Positions 7,952-16,610 of a stretch of DNA of 61,493 nucleotides are shown here, piece after piece. Positions within the stretch are counted from its first letter, which is position 1. The number at the start of each line of letters is the position of its first letter. A model generated the notes under the pieces. That model was given only the letters and a program-made list of their open reading frames with translations. It was not told the DNA's origin and made no database searches. The position numbers were made by a program, and so were the translations under genes. Origin of the DNA: Hymenobacter artigasi (GTDB lineage: Bacteria > Bacteroidota > Bacteroidia > Cytophagales > Hymenobacteraceae); contig NZ_JAAVTK010000022.1 of assembly GCF_012275535.1 (NCBI RefSeq), positions 1 through 61,493 on the forward strand, written 5' to 3'.

Positions 7952-9292
7952 CTACCGCCCCACGTAGCTATGCGGCGTGATGCCGCGCAGCTCCGCTTTC
8001 ACGCTTTCGCTCACGTCCAGCCCATCGATAAAACCCCCGATGCTGGCCGCTGAGATGGCCTCTCCGGTGCGAGTGAGGGCTTTGAGGGCGTTGTAGGGGT
8101 CGGGGTAGGCTTCGCGGCGGAGAATGGTCTGGATGCCTTCGGCCACCACGGCCCAGTTGGCTTCGAGGTCTTTCTGTAGGGCCGACTCATCGAGGGCCAG
8201 CTTGCCCAGGCCGCGCTGCAAGGCCCCCAGCGCGATGAGGATGTGGCCGAGCGGCACGCCCAGGTTGCGCAGCACCGTGGAGTCGGTGAGGTCGCGCTGG
8301 AGGCGGGAGATGGGCAGCTTGGCGGCGAAGTGCTCCAGCAGGGCGTTGGCCACGCCGAAGTTGCCCTCCGCATTCTCGAAGTCGATGGGGTTTACCTTGT
8401 GCGGCATGGCCGAGGAGCCCACCTCGCCGGCCTTGATGGTCTGCTTGAAGTAGCCCAGCGAGATGTACTGCCACACGTCGCGGGCCAGGTCCAGCAATAT
8501 TGTGTTCAGGCGCTTGAGGGCGTCGCAGTGGGCCGCAAGGTGGTCGTAGTGCTCAATTTGGGTGGTAGGGAAGGAGCGGCTGAGGCCCAGCCGGTCGTTC
8601 ACGAAGGTGGCGGCGAAGGCGTGCCAGTCGGTGCCGGGGTAGGCTACGTAGTGTGCGTTGAAGTTGCCGGTGGCTCCGCCAAACTTCGCCCCGAAGGGTA
8701 TCTGGGCCAGTAGCGCCACCTGAGCATCGAGCCGGGCTACGAACACCTCAATTTCCTTGCCCAGCCGCGTGGGCGAGGCCGGCTGGCCGTGGGTGCGGGC
8801 CAGCATGGGCACGGCGGCCCACTCCTGAGCGCGGGCGGCCAGGACGTTGCGCACTTCGGCATAGGCCGGCAGCAGCACCCCCATCAGCGCATCGCGGAAG
8901 CTGAGCGGGATGGCCGTGTTGTTGATGTCCTGCGAAGTGAGGCCGAAGTGGATAAACTCGATGAAATTGCTCAGGCCAAGCCGGGTAAACTCCTCGCGCA
9001 GCCAGTATTCCACGGCTTTCACGTCGTGGTTCGTCACGGCCTCGTGGGCTTTGATGGCCTCGGCATTGGCTTCGGTGAAATGCTCGTAGAGGCCGCGCAA
9101 CGGCGCGAAAGCCTCCGCTGGCACGCCCGCGAGCTGCGGCAGGGGCAACTCAGCCAGGGCGATGAAATATTCGACTTCGACCAGCACGCGGTAGCGTATC
9201 AGGGCCATTTCGGAGAAGCGCGGGGCCAGGGGGGCGGTGGCGCGGGCGTAGCGCCCATCGAGGGGCGAGAGGGCAGTAAGGGGGCTGGGCAT
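7952..9292 (-). CDS. purB: Adenylosuccinate lyase
   Basis: A 446-residue enzyme of the fumarase/aspartase superfamily. It cleaves SAICAR and adenylosuccinate to release fumarate in purine synthesis. The start SPLDGRYARATAPLAPRFSE, the internal FARTHGQPASP-type motif (ARTHGQPASPTRLGKE) and the signature loop GEVGSSAMPHKVNPIDFENA, with its catalytic Ser, are all present. An upstream in-frame extension of 61 codons exists but is not conserved-looking. The ATG at 9292 fits the family length, and a -7 box sits only four bases before it. Confidence 0.95.
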   Translation of the reverse strand: MPSPLTALSPLDGRYARATAPLAPRFSEMALIRYRVLVEVEYFIALAELPLPQLAGVPAEAFAPLRGLYEHFTEANAEAIKAHEAVTNHDVKAVEYWLREEFTRLGLSNFIEFIHFGLTSQDINNTAIPLSFRDALMGVLLPAYAEVRNVLAARAQEWAAVPMLARTHGQPASPTRLGKEIEVFVARLDAQVALLAQIPFGAKFGGATGNFNAHYVAYPGTDWHAFAATFVNDRLGLSRSFPTTQIEHYDHLAAHCDALKRLNTILLDLARDVWQYISLGYFKQTIKAGEVGSSAMPHKVNPIDFENAEGNFGVANALLEHFAAKLPISRLQRDLTDSTVLRNLGVPLGHILIALGALQRGLGKLALDESALQKDLEANWAVVAEGIQTILRREAYPDPYNALKALTRTGEAISAASIGGFIDGLDVSESVKAELRGITPHSYVGR

Positions 9293-9296
9293 GGAA

Positions 9297-9304
9297 CAAA
9301 AGTA
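9297..9304 (-). promoter_or_regulatory. purB -7 box abutting the start codon
   Basis: On the minus strand the sequence is TACTTTTG, a perfect TAnnTTTG match, ending four bases before the purB ATG. Transcription would begin at or next to the start codon, so the mRNA may be leaderless. The -33 region is weak. Confidence 0.55.
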
Positions 9305-9393
9305 CGGGCTGAACGAGCGGGACAGAACGAAAAAAGAAGGGGAGTTGGCCACTCCGGTCTCCGCTTGCGTATTCCCTCTACTTTCGTTGTTCT

Positions 9394-9401
9394 TACCTTT
9401 G
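9394..9401 (+). promoter_or_regulatory. -7 box for the transglycosylase gene
   Basis: TACCTTTG is a perfect TAnnTTTG match. It predicts a start of transcription near 9407, downstream of the ATG at 9291 but upstream of the GTG at 9435. This supports the GTG start. Confidence 0.5.
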
Positions 9402-9434
9402 GCGTTGGCGAAGCCGACCACCTTACTGATTTCC

Positions 9435-11558
9435 GTGCGCATATCCCCCTCCACCAAACGTCTTATTATTGGCATTGTCAGCAGCCTGGTGGCGGTGCTG
9501 CTACTGGCTTTTGCTGTGTTTCAGTGGAAGCGCCAGCAGCTGCTGGAGTATGCTTTGAAAGAGGTGAAGGCCAAAGTTGAGCGCAAGTATCCGGTCATTC
9601 TCACGCTGGGGCCGGCTCGGTTCGCGGGCTTCAAAACCGTCGAAATCCAAGGCATGAGCCTGGTGCCCCGGGCCACGCCCACCGATACGCTCCTGACGGC
9701 CAAGCGCCTGCAGGCCAGCCTGAGCGTGCGCTCGCTGTTTGCCGGCCGGCCGGTATTCAGCGGGCTCGAAATCATGACGGCCCGCCTCACGGCCCGCAAA
9801 ACGGCCACTTCCGACAATTTCGGGTTCCTGGCCAAAAAGCAGCCGGCCAGCACCGTGCCGCGTGACACCACCAAGGGCACCAACTACGGCCTGCTGCTGA
9901 ACCGCGCCCTCGAAGCGGCCTTTGATAACGTGCCCGGTGAGGCCGATTTCAAGAATTTCTACGTGAGCTACGTCAGCCCGCACCACACGGCGCTGCTGCG
10001 CCTGCCGGAACTGCTTATTAAGGACGGCGACATTTCGGGCCGCCTCACGGCTACCATCGATTCGGTGTCGAACGAGCTGGGCATCAGCGGGCACATCGAG
10101 CCCAGCGACTATGCACTCACGGCGCGGGTGTTTGGGGTGGGCGGCTCGGTGCAGCTGCCCTACGTGCCCCGCCGCTTCGGTGCGCTGGTGAGCTTCGACA
10201 CGGTGCAGGTGCGCCTGGATAGCAAGGATTTCGACAACGACGACACCGGCGGCCGCCTCACGGTGCGCGGCTCGCTGGCGGCGCGCGGCTTCAGCCTCTA
10301 TCATCCCAAGCTGGCCTCCAACGAGATTGAGGTGAAGCGCGGCTCGCTGGATTTTGTGGCCACGCTGGGCCGCGGCACCATCGCGCTGGAAAAAGGCAGC
10401 CAGATTACGGTCAATAAGCTGGTGTTGTACCCCGAAATCAGCGTGCGGATGAAGCCCAGCCGCGCCGTGAGCATCCGCGTGACTTCGGCCGAAACCCAGG
10501 CCAACGACTTCTTCTCGTCGCTGCCCACCGGCATTTTCGACGAAGTGCGCGGCACCACCGGCACCGGCACGCTCACCTACCACCTCAACACCAGCCTCGA
10601 CATGGCCCAGGTGGACAGCCTAAAGTTCGATTCGGGCCTGCGGGGCAATAATTTTCACCTCACCAGCTTCGGCGAGGAAGACCTGAATAAGCTGAACACG
10701 GCCTTCCAGTACACGGCCTATAACGACAAGGGCGATTCGCTGCGCACCTTCGCCGTGGGCCCACCCAACCCGGATTTCGTGCCCTACAACGACGTATCGC
10801 CCTACCTCATCCACGCCATTACCACGGCCGAGGACCCGCGCTTTTTCTCGCACCACGGCTTCATGGAGCAGGCATTTGTAAAGTCGGCCATCCAGAATAT
10901 CAAGGAGCGGCGCTTTGCGCGGGGCGGCAGCACCATTTCAATGCAGCTCGTGAAAAACGTATTTCTGAGCCGCCAGAAAACGGTAGGCCGCAAGGCCGAA
11001 GAAGCGCTGATTGTGTGGCTGCTTGAAAACGCCCACCTTGCCAGCAAGCAGCGCATGTTTGAGGTCTACCTCAACATCATCGAGTGGGGCCCCAGCAAGT
11101 ACCGCTGGCCCAGCGGCAAGCGCGGCGTGTATGGCGTGAAGGATGCGGCGCTGTTCTACTACGGCAAGCGGCCCGACGAGCTCAGCCTGCCCGAGAGCCT
11201 GTACCTGGCCAGCATCATTCCCAAGCCCAAGTATGCCCGCTACTCGTTTGATGCCTACGGCGACCTGCGCCGCAGCACGCGCTACTTCTTCCGCCTCATT
11301 GCCGACATCATGGCCACCCGTGGTCTTATTACCGGCACCGACCGCGAAAACCTGCCCTATTCGCTGCACCTCGGTGGCCCGGCCCGCCAGTACATGGCCT
11401 TCGCCGCTCGCCCTGATACCACCCGCGCCACCGTTCAGGCCGATTCGAGCCAGTTTGAGCCCCTCAACCTGATTGACCTGCTGAATACTGGCGCGACCCC
11501 CGATGCGGGCGTGAACACCAATGTGCCGGATGCTGAGCCGGCCAAAGCCCCGAAGTAG
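9435..11558 (+). CDS. GT51 peptidoglycan transglycosylase domain protein with AsmA-like N-terminal region
   Basis: About 707 residues from the GTG at 9435, which begins VRISPSTKRLIIGIVSSLVAVLLLAFAVF, a membrane anchor. Residues about 40-440 are a long periplasmic region of repeated beta segments resembling AsmA-type proteins. The GT51 domain at about 455-620 has the family motifs TTAEDPRFFSHHG (catalytic Glu), RGGSTISMQLVKNVFLSR, RKAEEALIVWLLE and FEVYLNIIEWGP. There is no penicillin-binding transpeptidase domain, so it should only polymerise glycan strands from lipid II. It is divergent from purB. A longer frame opens at the ATG 9291, but the -7 box at 9394 argues against it. Confidence 0.85.
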   Translation: MRISPSTKRLIIGIVSSLVAVLLLAFAVFQWKRQQLLEYALKEVKAKVERKYPVILTLGPARFAGFKTVEIQGMSLVPRATPTDTLLTAKRLQASLSVRSLFAGRPVFSGLEIMTARLTARKTATSDNFGFLAKKQPASTVPRDTTKGTNYGLLLNRALEAAFDNVPGEADFKNFYVSYVSPHHTALLRLPELLIKDGDISGRLTATIDSVSNELGISGHIEPSDYALTARVFGVGGSVQLPYVPRRFGALVSFDTVQVRLDSKDFDNDDTGGRLTVRGSLAARGFSLYHPKLASNEIEVKRGSLDFVATLGRGTIALEKGSQITVNKLVLYPEISVRMKPSRAVSIRVTSAETQANDFFSSLPTGIFDEVRGTTGTGTLTYHLNTSLDMAQVDSLKFDSGLRGNNFHLTSFGEEDLNKLNTAFQYTAYNDKGDSLRTFAVGPPNPDFVPYNDVSPYLIHAITTAEDPRFFSHHGFMEQAFVKSAIQNIKERRFARGGSTISMQLVKNVFLSRQKTVGRKAEEALIVWLLENAHLASKQRMFEVYLNIIEWGPSKYRWPSGKRGVYGVKDAALFYYGKRPDELSLPESLYLASIIPKPKYARYSFDAYGDLRRSTRYFFRLIADIMATRGLITGTDRENLPYSLHLGGPARQYMAFAARPDTTRATVQADSSQFEPLNLIDLLNTGATPDAGVNTNVPDAEPAKAPK

Positions 11559-11563
11559 GGCTT

Positions 11564-11719
11564 AGAGCAGTTTTCGGATTTGTGTACACCTTAGGAGGCC
11601 AGCAGGCAGTAGCGCGAACTTTGTAGTTCGCGTCCCCGCGCCATCAGAGCCGTTCTAATGGCGCGGGGACGCGAACTACAGAGTTCGCGCTACGTGTACA
11701 CGAACCTGAAAACCGCTCT
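11564..11719. repeat. Nested inverted repeats; inner GTAGCGCGAACTTTG family, copy 1
   Basis: Inner arms of 36 bases at 11609-11644 and 11658-11693 match at 35 positions (GTAGCGCGAACTTTGTAG, then GTCCCCGCGCCAT). Outer arms of a different sequence lie at 11564-11589 and 11694-11719 (AGAGCAGTTTTCGGATTT type, about 22 of 26). The inner family recurs at 15011-15095. It fills the gap between convergent genes and may also stop transcription. Confidence 0.8.
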
Positions 11720-11777
11720 ATAATAAACAGAACGTCAGGCTGAGCTTAGGAAAACCCAACGTTCTGTTGCTCGCTGC

Positions 11778-12698
11778 TCATTGCTCGCGCTTCGGCCACA
11801 CCAACGAGGCCAATACGCTCATCACCAGTAGCCCGCCTACTACGCCCAGCGCCACGGGCATGGGAATGGTTATTACGCTTTCGAGCAGAATCTTGGCCCC
11901 GATGAATACCAGAATCAGCGACAGGCCGTAGTGCAGGTGGTGAAACAGGCGCATCATGCTGGCCAGCGCGAAGTACATGGCGCGCAGCCCCAACAGGGCA
12001 AATACGTTGGACGTGAAGACGATGAACGTGTTGCGCGTGATGGCCAGGATGGCCGGGATGGAATCGGCCGCGAACACCACGTCGGTAGTTTCCACCATCA
12101 CCAGTACTACGAAAAGGGGCGTGGCAAAGCGCAGGCCGTCCTTGCGGACAAAGAATTTGCCGCCTTCCAGCTGCCGGGTGATGGGCAGGTGGCGGCTCAG
12201 GAAGCGGACCACGGGGTTGTTTTCAGGGTCGATTTCGGGGTCGCTGCTGCTCGTACCCATCCGAATGCCCGTGTACACGAGGAACGCGCCGAGCGGGTAC
12301 ATCAGGAAATGGAACCGGGCCAGCAGCGCCGCCCCGGCCAGAATGAACACCGCCCGCAGCAGCAGCGCCCCCAGTACCCCCCAGAACAGGATGCGGTGCT
12401 GGTATTGCACCGGAACCTTAAAGTAGTTGAAAATGAGCAGAAAGACGAAGAGGTTATCCACGCTCAGGGCCTTTTCCACGAGGTAGCCCGTGAGCCATTG
12501 CAGGCCCGCCTGATGGCCCATGGTGCGGTATACCAGCCCGTTGAAGCACAGTGACAGGACTACCCAGAACGCGCTCCAGCCCAGGGCTTCGCGCATCTTT
12601 ATCTCGTGCGCCTGGCGGTTGAAAACCAGCAGGTCGAGCAACAGCAGTGCCACCACGAATACCGTGAAGGCCAACCAGAACAGGGGCGTATTTTCCAT
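11778..12698 (-). CDS. TerC/Alx family integral membrane protein
   Basis: A 306-residue protein with about nine membrane helices. TerC hallmarks are LVEKALSVDNLFVFLLIFNYF in the first half and VVLVMVETTDVVFAADSIPAILAIT in the second, both holding the conserved acidic residues inside the membrane. Relatives export manganese or other metals (E. coli Alx, MntY-type) or are linked to tellurite resistance. It is a single gene with no tellurite cluster nearby, so a metal-homeostasis role is more likely. The start is the ATG at 12698. Confidence 0.9.
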   Translation of the reverse strand: MENTPLFWLAFTVFVVALLLLDLLVFNRQAHEIKMREALGWSAFWVVLSLCFNGLVYRTMGHQAGLQWLTGYLVEKALSVDNLFVFLLIFNYFKVPVQYQHRILFWGVLGALLLRAVFILAGAALLARFHFLMYPLGAFLVYTGIRMGTSSSDPEIDPENNPVVRFLSRHLPITRQLEGGKFFVRKDGLRFATPLFVVLVMVETTDVVFAADSIPAILAITRNTFIVFTSNVFALLGLRAMYFALASMMRLFHHLHYGLSLILVFIGAKILLESVITIPMPVALGVVGGLLVMSVLASLVWPKREQ

Positions 12699-12770
12699 GC
12701 GTATGGTAAGATACGCCGGGGCGGGTGGCTGGTTGGCGCCAGGGCGGCCGGCCGGGTAAAAGGCTTGTCC

Positions 12771-13514
12771 TTAGCGGCTGCCCACCCGCTTTAGCGGGTG
12801 CAGCCAGCTGCTGATTTTCATCTGCAGCACGCCGAAGAAGGCTTCCTGCACAATGCCCTTCGACATCTTGGAGGTGCCCCGGGTGCGGTCGGTGAAGATG
12901 ATGGGCACTTCCTTGATGCGGAAGCCCAGCTGGTAGGCCAGCCACTTCATCTCAATCTGGAAGGCATAGCCCACGAAGTGAATGTTGGCCAGGTCGATGG
13001 CCTGCAGCACCCGCGCCGTGTAGCACTTAAAGCCCGCCGTGGCATCGCTGATGGGCATGCCGGTTATCAGGCGCACATACCAGGAGGCGAAATACGACAT
13101 GAGCACCCGCGACATGGGCCAGTTCACCACGTTCACGCCCTGGATGTAGCGCGAGCCAATGGCCATGTCGTAGCCCTCTATGGCGCAGGTGTCGTGCAGG
13201 CGCAGCAGGTCCTCGGGGTTGTGCGAGAAGTCGGCGTCCATCTCAAAAATATACTCGTAGCCATGGGCCAGGGCCCAGTGGAAGCCGTGCAGATAGGCCG
13301 TGCCCAGGCCCTGCTTGCCGCCGCGCACCTCCAGAAACAGACGGCCCGGAAACACGATTTGCAGCCCGCGTACGATGGCGGCCGTGCCATCGGGCGAATT
13401 ATCATCGACAATGAGCACATCGAAAGCCCGTGGCAACGACATCACCTTGCGGATAATCAGCTCCACATTTTCGTGCTCGTTGTAGGTAGGAATCAGGACG
13501 AGGCCTTCGCTCAT
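12771..13514 (-). CDS. GT2 glycosyltransferase, dolichol/polyprenol-phosphate mannose synthase-like
   Basis: A 247-residue soluble GT2. It has GLVLIPTYNEHENVELIIRK, VLIVDDNSPDGTAAI (the DDNSPDGT signature of dolichol-phosphate mannose synthases) and EMDADFSHNPEDLLRL. AIGSRYIQG and DATAGFKCY complete the acceptor region, and the C-terminus has VPIIFTDRTRGTSKMS. It should make polyprenyl-phosphate mannose or a related lipid-linked sugar, the donor used by membrane GT39 enzymes such as the one at 54356. The ATG at 13514 is preferred over a TTG at 13523. Confidence 0.9.
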   Translation of the reverse strand: MSEGLVLIPTYNEHENVELIIRKVMSLPRAFDVLIVDDNSPDGTAAIVRGLQIVFPGRLFLEVRGGKQGLGTAYLHGFHWALAHGYEYIFEMDADFSHNPEDLLRLHDTCAIEGYDMAIGSRYIQGVNVVNWPMSRVLMSYFASWYVRLITGMPISDATAGFKCYTARVLQAIDLANIHFVGYAFQIEMKWLAYQLGFRIKEVPIIFTDRTRGTSKMSKGIVQEAFFGVLQMKISSWLHPLKRVGSR

Positions 13515-13646
13515 GGAATTCAAATTGACCCCAAAGATAGGGTTTAGAGGCCCGAAGCTGCATGGCCGAAACGGCTACCCGCTACGATTAGGCTGGCCAC
13601 CGCCGGCAAATAGGCCGGTGGCTGACAGCCGCCGGGCTAAAACAGG

Positions 13647-14984
13647 TTAATGTTCAGCCGCTAAGAGGGCTGCCCGCACCCGCGCCTGGCGGATGCAATC
13701 GGGCACGCTCACGCCCACGCGCCAGTTGGCCACGGCCACGATGTGTTCGGCTTCGAGGGTGTCGGCGGCGCGGTGGGCGTCGATGATGCGCGCATCGAAC
13801 TGCGGAATGCTGCGCGGCCAGGCGTAGCGCCCCTGCCAGCGCGGCGCGCCCGTGATGCCGTAAAATTTGCTCAGCTCGGCGTGAACGGCGGCTTTCTGCG
13901 CGTCCTCGGGCTGACTGGCGGCGGCTTCGTACTGCGCGCCGCCCACGAAGGTGGTGAAGAGCACCTGCCCGGCCGGCACCCGTTGCGGATATATCGAGCT
14001 GGTCCAGATGGAGCCGGCGGCGTAGGGGCCCTCCACTTTGGGGTGCAGCGCCCCGAAGCCGTTGAGCGGGTGCGCCACGGCGGCGCGGTCGTAGGCCGAG
14101 AATACGGCCGTCATGGGCGGGTAGTGCACGGCGGCCAGCGCGGCGGCGGCTTTCGGAAATAAGGCCTCCAGCAGCGGCGCAACTGCATAAGTGGGCAGCG
14201 CCAGGGCCAGGTGGGAGTAGCCGGGCGCGGCTTCCAGGCCCTGCGGGCCCTTTAACTCCAACTGATAGGTGCCATCTGTGGCGCGGGAAATGGCGGTGAC
14301 GGCCGTGCCGGGCTGGTAGCTGGTGAGCAGGGCCGCCAGCGTGTCCGGAATGGTCTGGATGCCGTTTTTGAGGGTAATGATGCGGCGGCGGCCCGCGCCT
14401 TTGCCGCCCTTCATGAGGCCGCGCAGCACCGAGCCGTGCGCTTGCTCCAGGGCCGTGAGTTGCGGGAAGGTTTTGTTGATGAGCAGCTGCTCGGGGTCGC
14501 CGGCGTAAATGCCGGCCATGAAGGGGTTCACGGCGTAGTCCAGGATTTCGGGGCCGAAGCGGCGGCGGAAAAAGTGGGCCACGGTTTCCAGCGGGTCGAT
14601 AGGCGCGGCGGGCTGGCGGAATTCTTTCAGCAGCTGCCACTTGGCTTTCAGGCTGAAAAAGCCGTTGGTGAGCAGGGTGGGGGGCGAGCCGGGCAGCACC
14701 TGGTAGCGGCCGTCGCGCAGCACGTAGCGCTGCTGGCTCACGGCGGCGGCGTCCTCAATCTGGTCGGTGAGGCCGAGGTCGGCGAGCAATTCTTCCAGCT
14801 CGGGGCTCAATTGCAAGGAGTTGGGGCCGGTTTCGAGGAGGTAGCCTTCGGGGGTGGCCCAGCTGCGCAGGTTGCCGCCGGGGCGGGTGTCGGCCTCGAA
14901 CAGGTCGTAGGCCACGCCGCTTTTTTGCAGGTACCAGGCGAGGGTGAGGCCGCTGATGCCGCCGCCGATGATGGCAATTTTCAT
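13647..14984 (-). CDS. hemG: Protoporphyrinogen oxidase
   Basis: A 445-residue flavoprotein of the HemY/PPO type, which oxidises protoporphyrinogen IX to protoporphyrin IX in haem synthesis. The N-terminal dinucleotide fold is IAIIGGGISGLTLAWYLQKSG, followed by DLFEADTRPGGNLRS and ETGPNSLQLSPELEELLADL. The C-terminal FAD segment has VANWRVGVSVPDCIRQ. No other haem gene is adjacent. The symbol hemG (hemY in Bacillus) is by family. The ATG at 14984 gives the family length. Confidence 0.9.
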   Translation of the reverse strand: MKIAIIGGGISGLTLAWYLQKSGVAYDLFEADTRPGGNLRSWATPEGYLLETGPNSLQLSPELEELLADLGLTDQIEDAAAVSQQRYVLRDGRYQVLPGSPPTLLTNGFFSLKAKWQLLKEFRQPAAPIDPLETVAHFFRRRFGPEILDYAVNPFMAGIYAGDPEQLLINKTFPQLTALEQAHGSVLRGLMKGGKGAGRRRIITLKNGIQTIPDTLAALLTSYQPGTAVTAISRATDGTYQLELKGPQGLEAAPGYSHLALALPTYAVAPLLEALFPKAAAALAAVHYPPMTAVFSAYDRAAVAHPLNGFGALHPKVEGPYAAGSIWTSSIYPQRVPAGQVLFTTFVGGAQYEAAASQPEDAQKAAVHAELSKFYGITGAPRWQGRYAWPRSIPQFDARIIDAHRAADTLEAEHIVAVANWRVGVSVPDCIRQARVRAALLAAEH

Positions 14985-15010
14985 AGTAGCACGAAAAGTA
15001 GTAGCGAGTA

Positions 15011-15095
15011 GTAGCGCGAACTTTGCAGTTCGCGTCCCCGCCCCGACCGGACAATGCGAACGGCGCGGGGACGCGAACTACAAAGTTCGCGCTAC
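15011..15095. repeat. Inverted repeat, GTAGCGCGAACTTTG family, copy 2
   Basis: Arms 15011-15045 and 15061-15095 match at 33 of 35 positions and have the same sequence as the inner repeat at 11609-11693. The repeat fills the divergent gap between hemG and the HAD phosphatase and ends 14 bases before the latter's ATG. Confidence 0.85.
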
Positions 15096-15108
15096 TTCCT
15101 TTGTTATC

Positions 15109-15624
15109 ATGACACCAAAAAACAAAGCCATATTTCTGGACCGCGATGGCGTGCTGAACGAGGAAATCGGCACCTATGTGTGGCAGCCGGAAAAATTCAG
15201 CATTATTCCCGGCGTGCCCGAAAGCCTGGCCCGCCTCAAAGCCGCCGGCTACCTGCTCATCGTGGTTACCAACCAGGCCGGCATCGCCAAAAAGCTCTAC
15301 ACGGCCACCGAGGTACGCGCCTGCCACGCCAAGCTGCAAGCCGCCTGCAACGATGTTATCGACGCGCTGTATTTCAGCGATGCCCACCCCAGCGTGAGCG
15401 AATCCATTCTGCGCAAGCCAAATTCCGGCATGCTGGAAAAGGCGGTGGCCCGCTTCAACCTGGATGTAGCGCAGTGCTGGATTGTGGGCGACCGCCTCCG
15501 CGACATGGAAGCCGGGGCCAACATCGGCGTGCGCGGCATTCTGGTGGGGGAGGAGGATACGACATTCGCGCCGCACGTAGCGGACCTGCGGGCGGCCACG
15601 GCGCTTATTTTAAAAGCTGTTTGA
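15109..15624 (+). CDS. HAD-IIIA family phosphatase, GmhB-like
   Basis: A 171-residue HAD hydrolase. The nucleophile motif is AIFLDRDGVLNEEIGTYV (DxDGVLN, typical of GmhB and histidinol-phosphatase type enzymes). Motif II is VVTNQAGIAKK, the Lys lies in LRKPNSGML, and the metal motif is WIVGDRLRDMEAGANIG. GmhB removes the 7-phosphate of heptose 1,7-bisphosphate for lipopolysaccharide synthesis, which would fit the GT9 gene in this window. The metal-binding cysteines of GmhB are not evident, so another sugar phosphate is possible. The ATG at 15109 follows TTCCTTTG by five bases. Confidence 0.8.
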   Translation: MTPKNKAIFLDRDGVLNEEIGTYVWQPEKFSIIPGVPESLARLKAAGYLLIVVTNQAGIAKKLYTATEVRACHAKLQAACNDVIDALYFSDAHPSVSESILRKPNSGMLEKAVARFNLDVAQCWIVGDRLRDMEAGANIGVRGILVGEEDTTFAPHVADLRAATALILKAV

Positions 15625-15758
15625 GTTAATTCTTCTGATTTTAAACGGTGTAGAGACGCATCTTTGCGTCTTGTCGTTGGGCGATTCCCTTCAACGACGA
15701 GACGCAAAGATGCGTCTCTACACCGTTTCAGCGGTATTCTTCGCTAACTTAAACAGCT
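15615..15758. repeat. Nested inverted repeats; inner GTAGAGACGCATCTTTGCG family
   Basis: Inner arms of 37 bases at 15643-15679 and 15692-15728 match at 36 positions. Outer arms AGCTGTTTGAGTTAA (15615-15629) and its partner at 15744-15758 match at 13 of 15. The left outer arm includes the TGA stop of the HAD phosphatase. Confidence 0.8.
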
Positions 15759-15768
15759 TCTTAGGGCA

Positions 15769-16182
15769 ATGACAGGCACCGAAAAAAAGCCGGGTTGGAT
15801 AGCCCGAAACCGCAATACCGTTTTTTTGATGGTGTGCGTCATCATTGGGCAGGTGATTTTTTATTTCAACACCACGGCCAATAGCAAGCGCGAAATCGAA
15901 CGCTACAAAGCCCTGCAACTAGCCGGCCGGGTAGAGAAAATCCTGTCCAATTCGCGGGGTATTCAAAAGGTGAAGCTGGCCACCGGCGAAACCCAGGCGC
16001 TGGGCCTGACGGCTGCCGGGCAGCAGTACCTGCAGGTGGGCGATTCGGTGGTGAAGGCGGCGGGCAGCGACAGTGTCACTTTGTATCGCCGGTTTTCGGC
16101 TTATACCGAGGTGTCGGTTTTCGGGCCGAGTGCGGCCGATGATACGGGGCTCATCAGGCGTTACCAAATCAAGCGGCCATGA
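15769..16182 (+). CDS. Hypothetical single-pass membrane protein
   Basis: A 137-residue protein that I do not recognise. One membrane helix lies at about 18-34 (NTVFLMVCVIIGQVIFYF), followed by a basic coil-like stretch (SKREIERYKALQLAGRVEKI) and a soluble beta-rich tail of about 90 residues (VKLATGETQALGLT). With the positive residues on the N-terminal side, the tail should be periplasmic. It starts ten bases after an inverted repeat. Confidence 0.7.
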   Translation: MTGTEKKPGWIARNRNTVFLMVCVIIGQVIFYFNTTANSKREIERYKALQLAGRVEKILSNSRGIQKVKLATGETQALGLTAAGQQYLQVGDSVVKAAGSDSVTLYRRFSAYTEVSVFGPSAADDTGLIRRYQIKRP

Positions 16183-16184
16183 CC

Positions 16185-16295
16185 GTCATGCCGAGCATTC
16201 TGCGCGTCAAGCAGATACCGAGGCATCTCGCTCGCTTCGTTGGAACGATTGAGTTACTGCGGCACGCGAGATGCCTCGGCTGCGCTCGGCATGAC
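16185..16295. repeat. Inverted repeat, GTCATGCCGAGC family, copy 1
   Basis: The right arm GCGAGATGCCTCGG plus GCTCGGCATGAC (16266-16295) pairs with two separate blocks on the left, 16185-16196 and about 16218-16231, split by about 21 extra bases. A cleaner copy lies at 28541-28649. Single arms of the family lie at 34491-34513 and 47863-47885. Confidence 0.75.
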
Positions 16296-16302
16296 GTAAC
16301 AA

Positions 16303-16340
16303 AAAAGGCCGGCCTCCCATGCGGGAAGCCGGCCTTTCTA
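16303..16340 (-). terminator. Intrinsic terminator
   Basis: AAAGGCCGGC pairs with GCCGGCCTTT around a loop of about 14 bases. On the minus strand a T-run follows, so it should end the transcript of the small lipoprotein gene. Confidence 0.75.
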
Positions 16341-16357
16341 CTTCAAATTCAAAAGCA

Positions 16358-16513
16358 CTACTGGCGGGCCGCCGGGGTAGCCGTGCTGGCCGTGATGGGC
16401 GAGGAAACGCGGTTGGCTTCCTTGGTGCTGCTGTAGGCGGGGCACTTCTGGCGGTTGCAGGCGCCCAGGGAGAGGGCCGCGAAGCCGGCGGCGAGCAGAA
16501 CGTACTTTTTCAT
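16358..16513 (-). CDS. Small lipoprotein (51 residues)
   Basis: A short gene translating to MKKYVLLAAGFAALSLGAC, then NRQKCPAYSSTKEANRV and a Ser/Thr/Ala-rich tail ending in PAARQ. The signal peptide and lipobox (LGAC, Cys 19) are clear, leaving a mature lipopeptide of 33 residues with one further Cys. It has a good terminator right after the stop. The clean lipobox and terminator argue that it is real. Function unknown. Confidence 0.7.
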   Translation of the reverse strand: MKKYVLLAAGFAALSLGACNRQKCPAYSSTKEANRVSSPITASTATPAARQ

Positions 16514-16610
16514 AATTTATATAAAAACGGGTGAGGGGTTGCAGGGTTGGGCTTCAAAGATAAGCAGCCAGCCTAATATATCGCTGCAATTCCCTAACGC
16601 CGAAATTGAA

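Noticed and set aside
11778..12698. Tellurite resistance operon
   Set aside because: Only a TerC-type gene is present, without other ter genes, so the metal-export family role is more likely.
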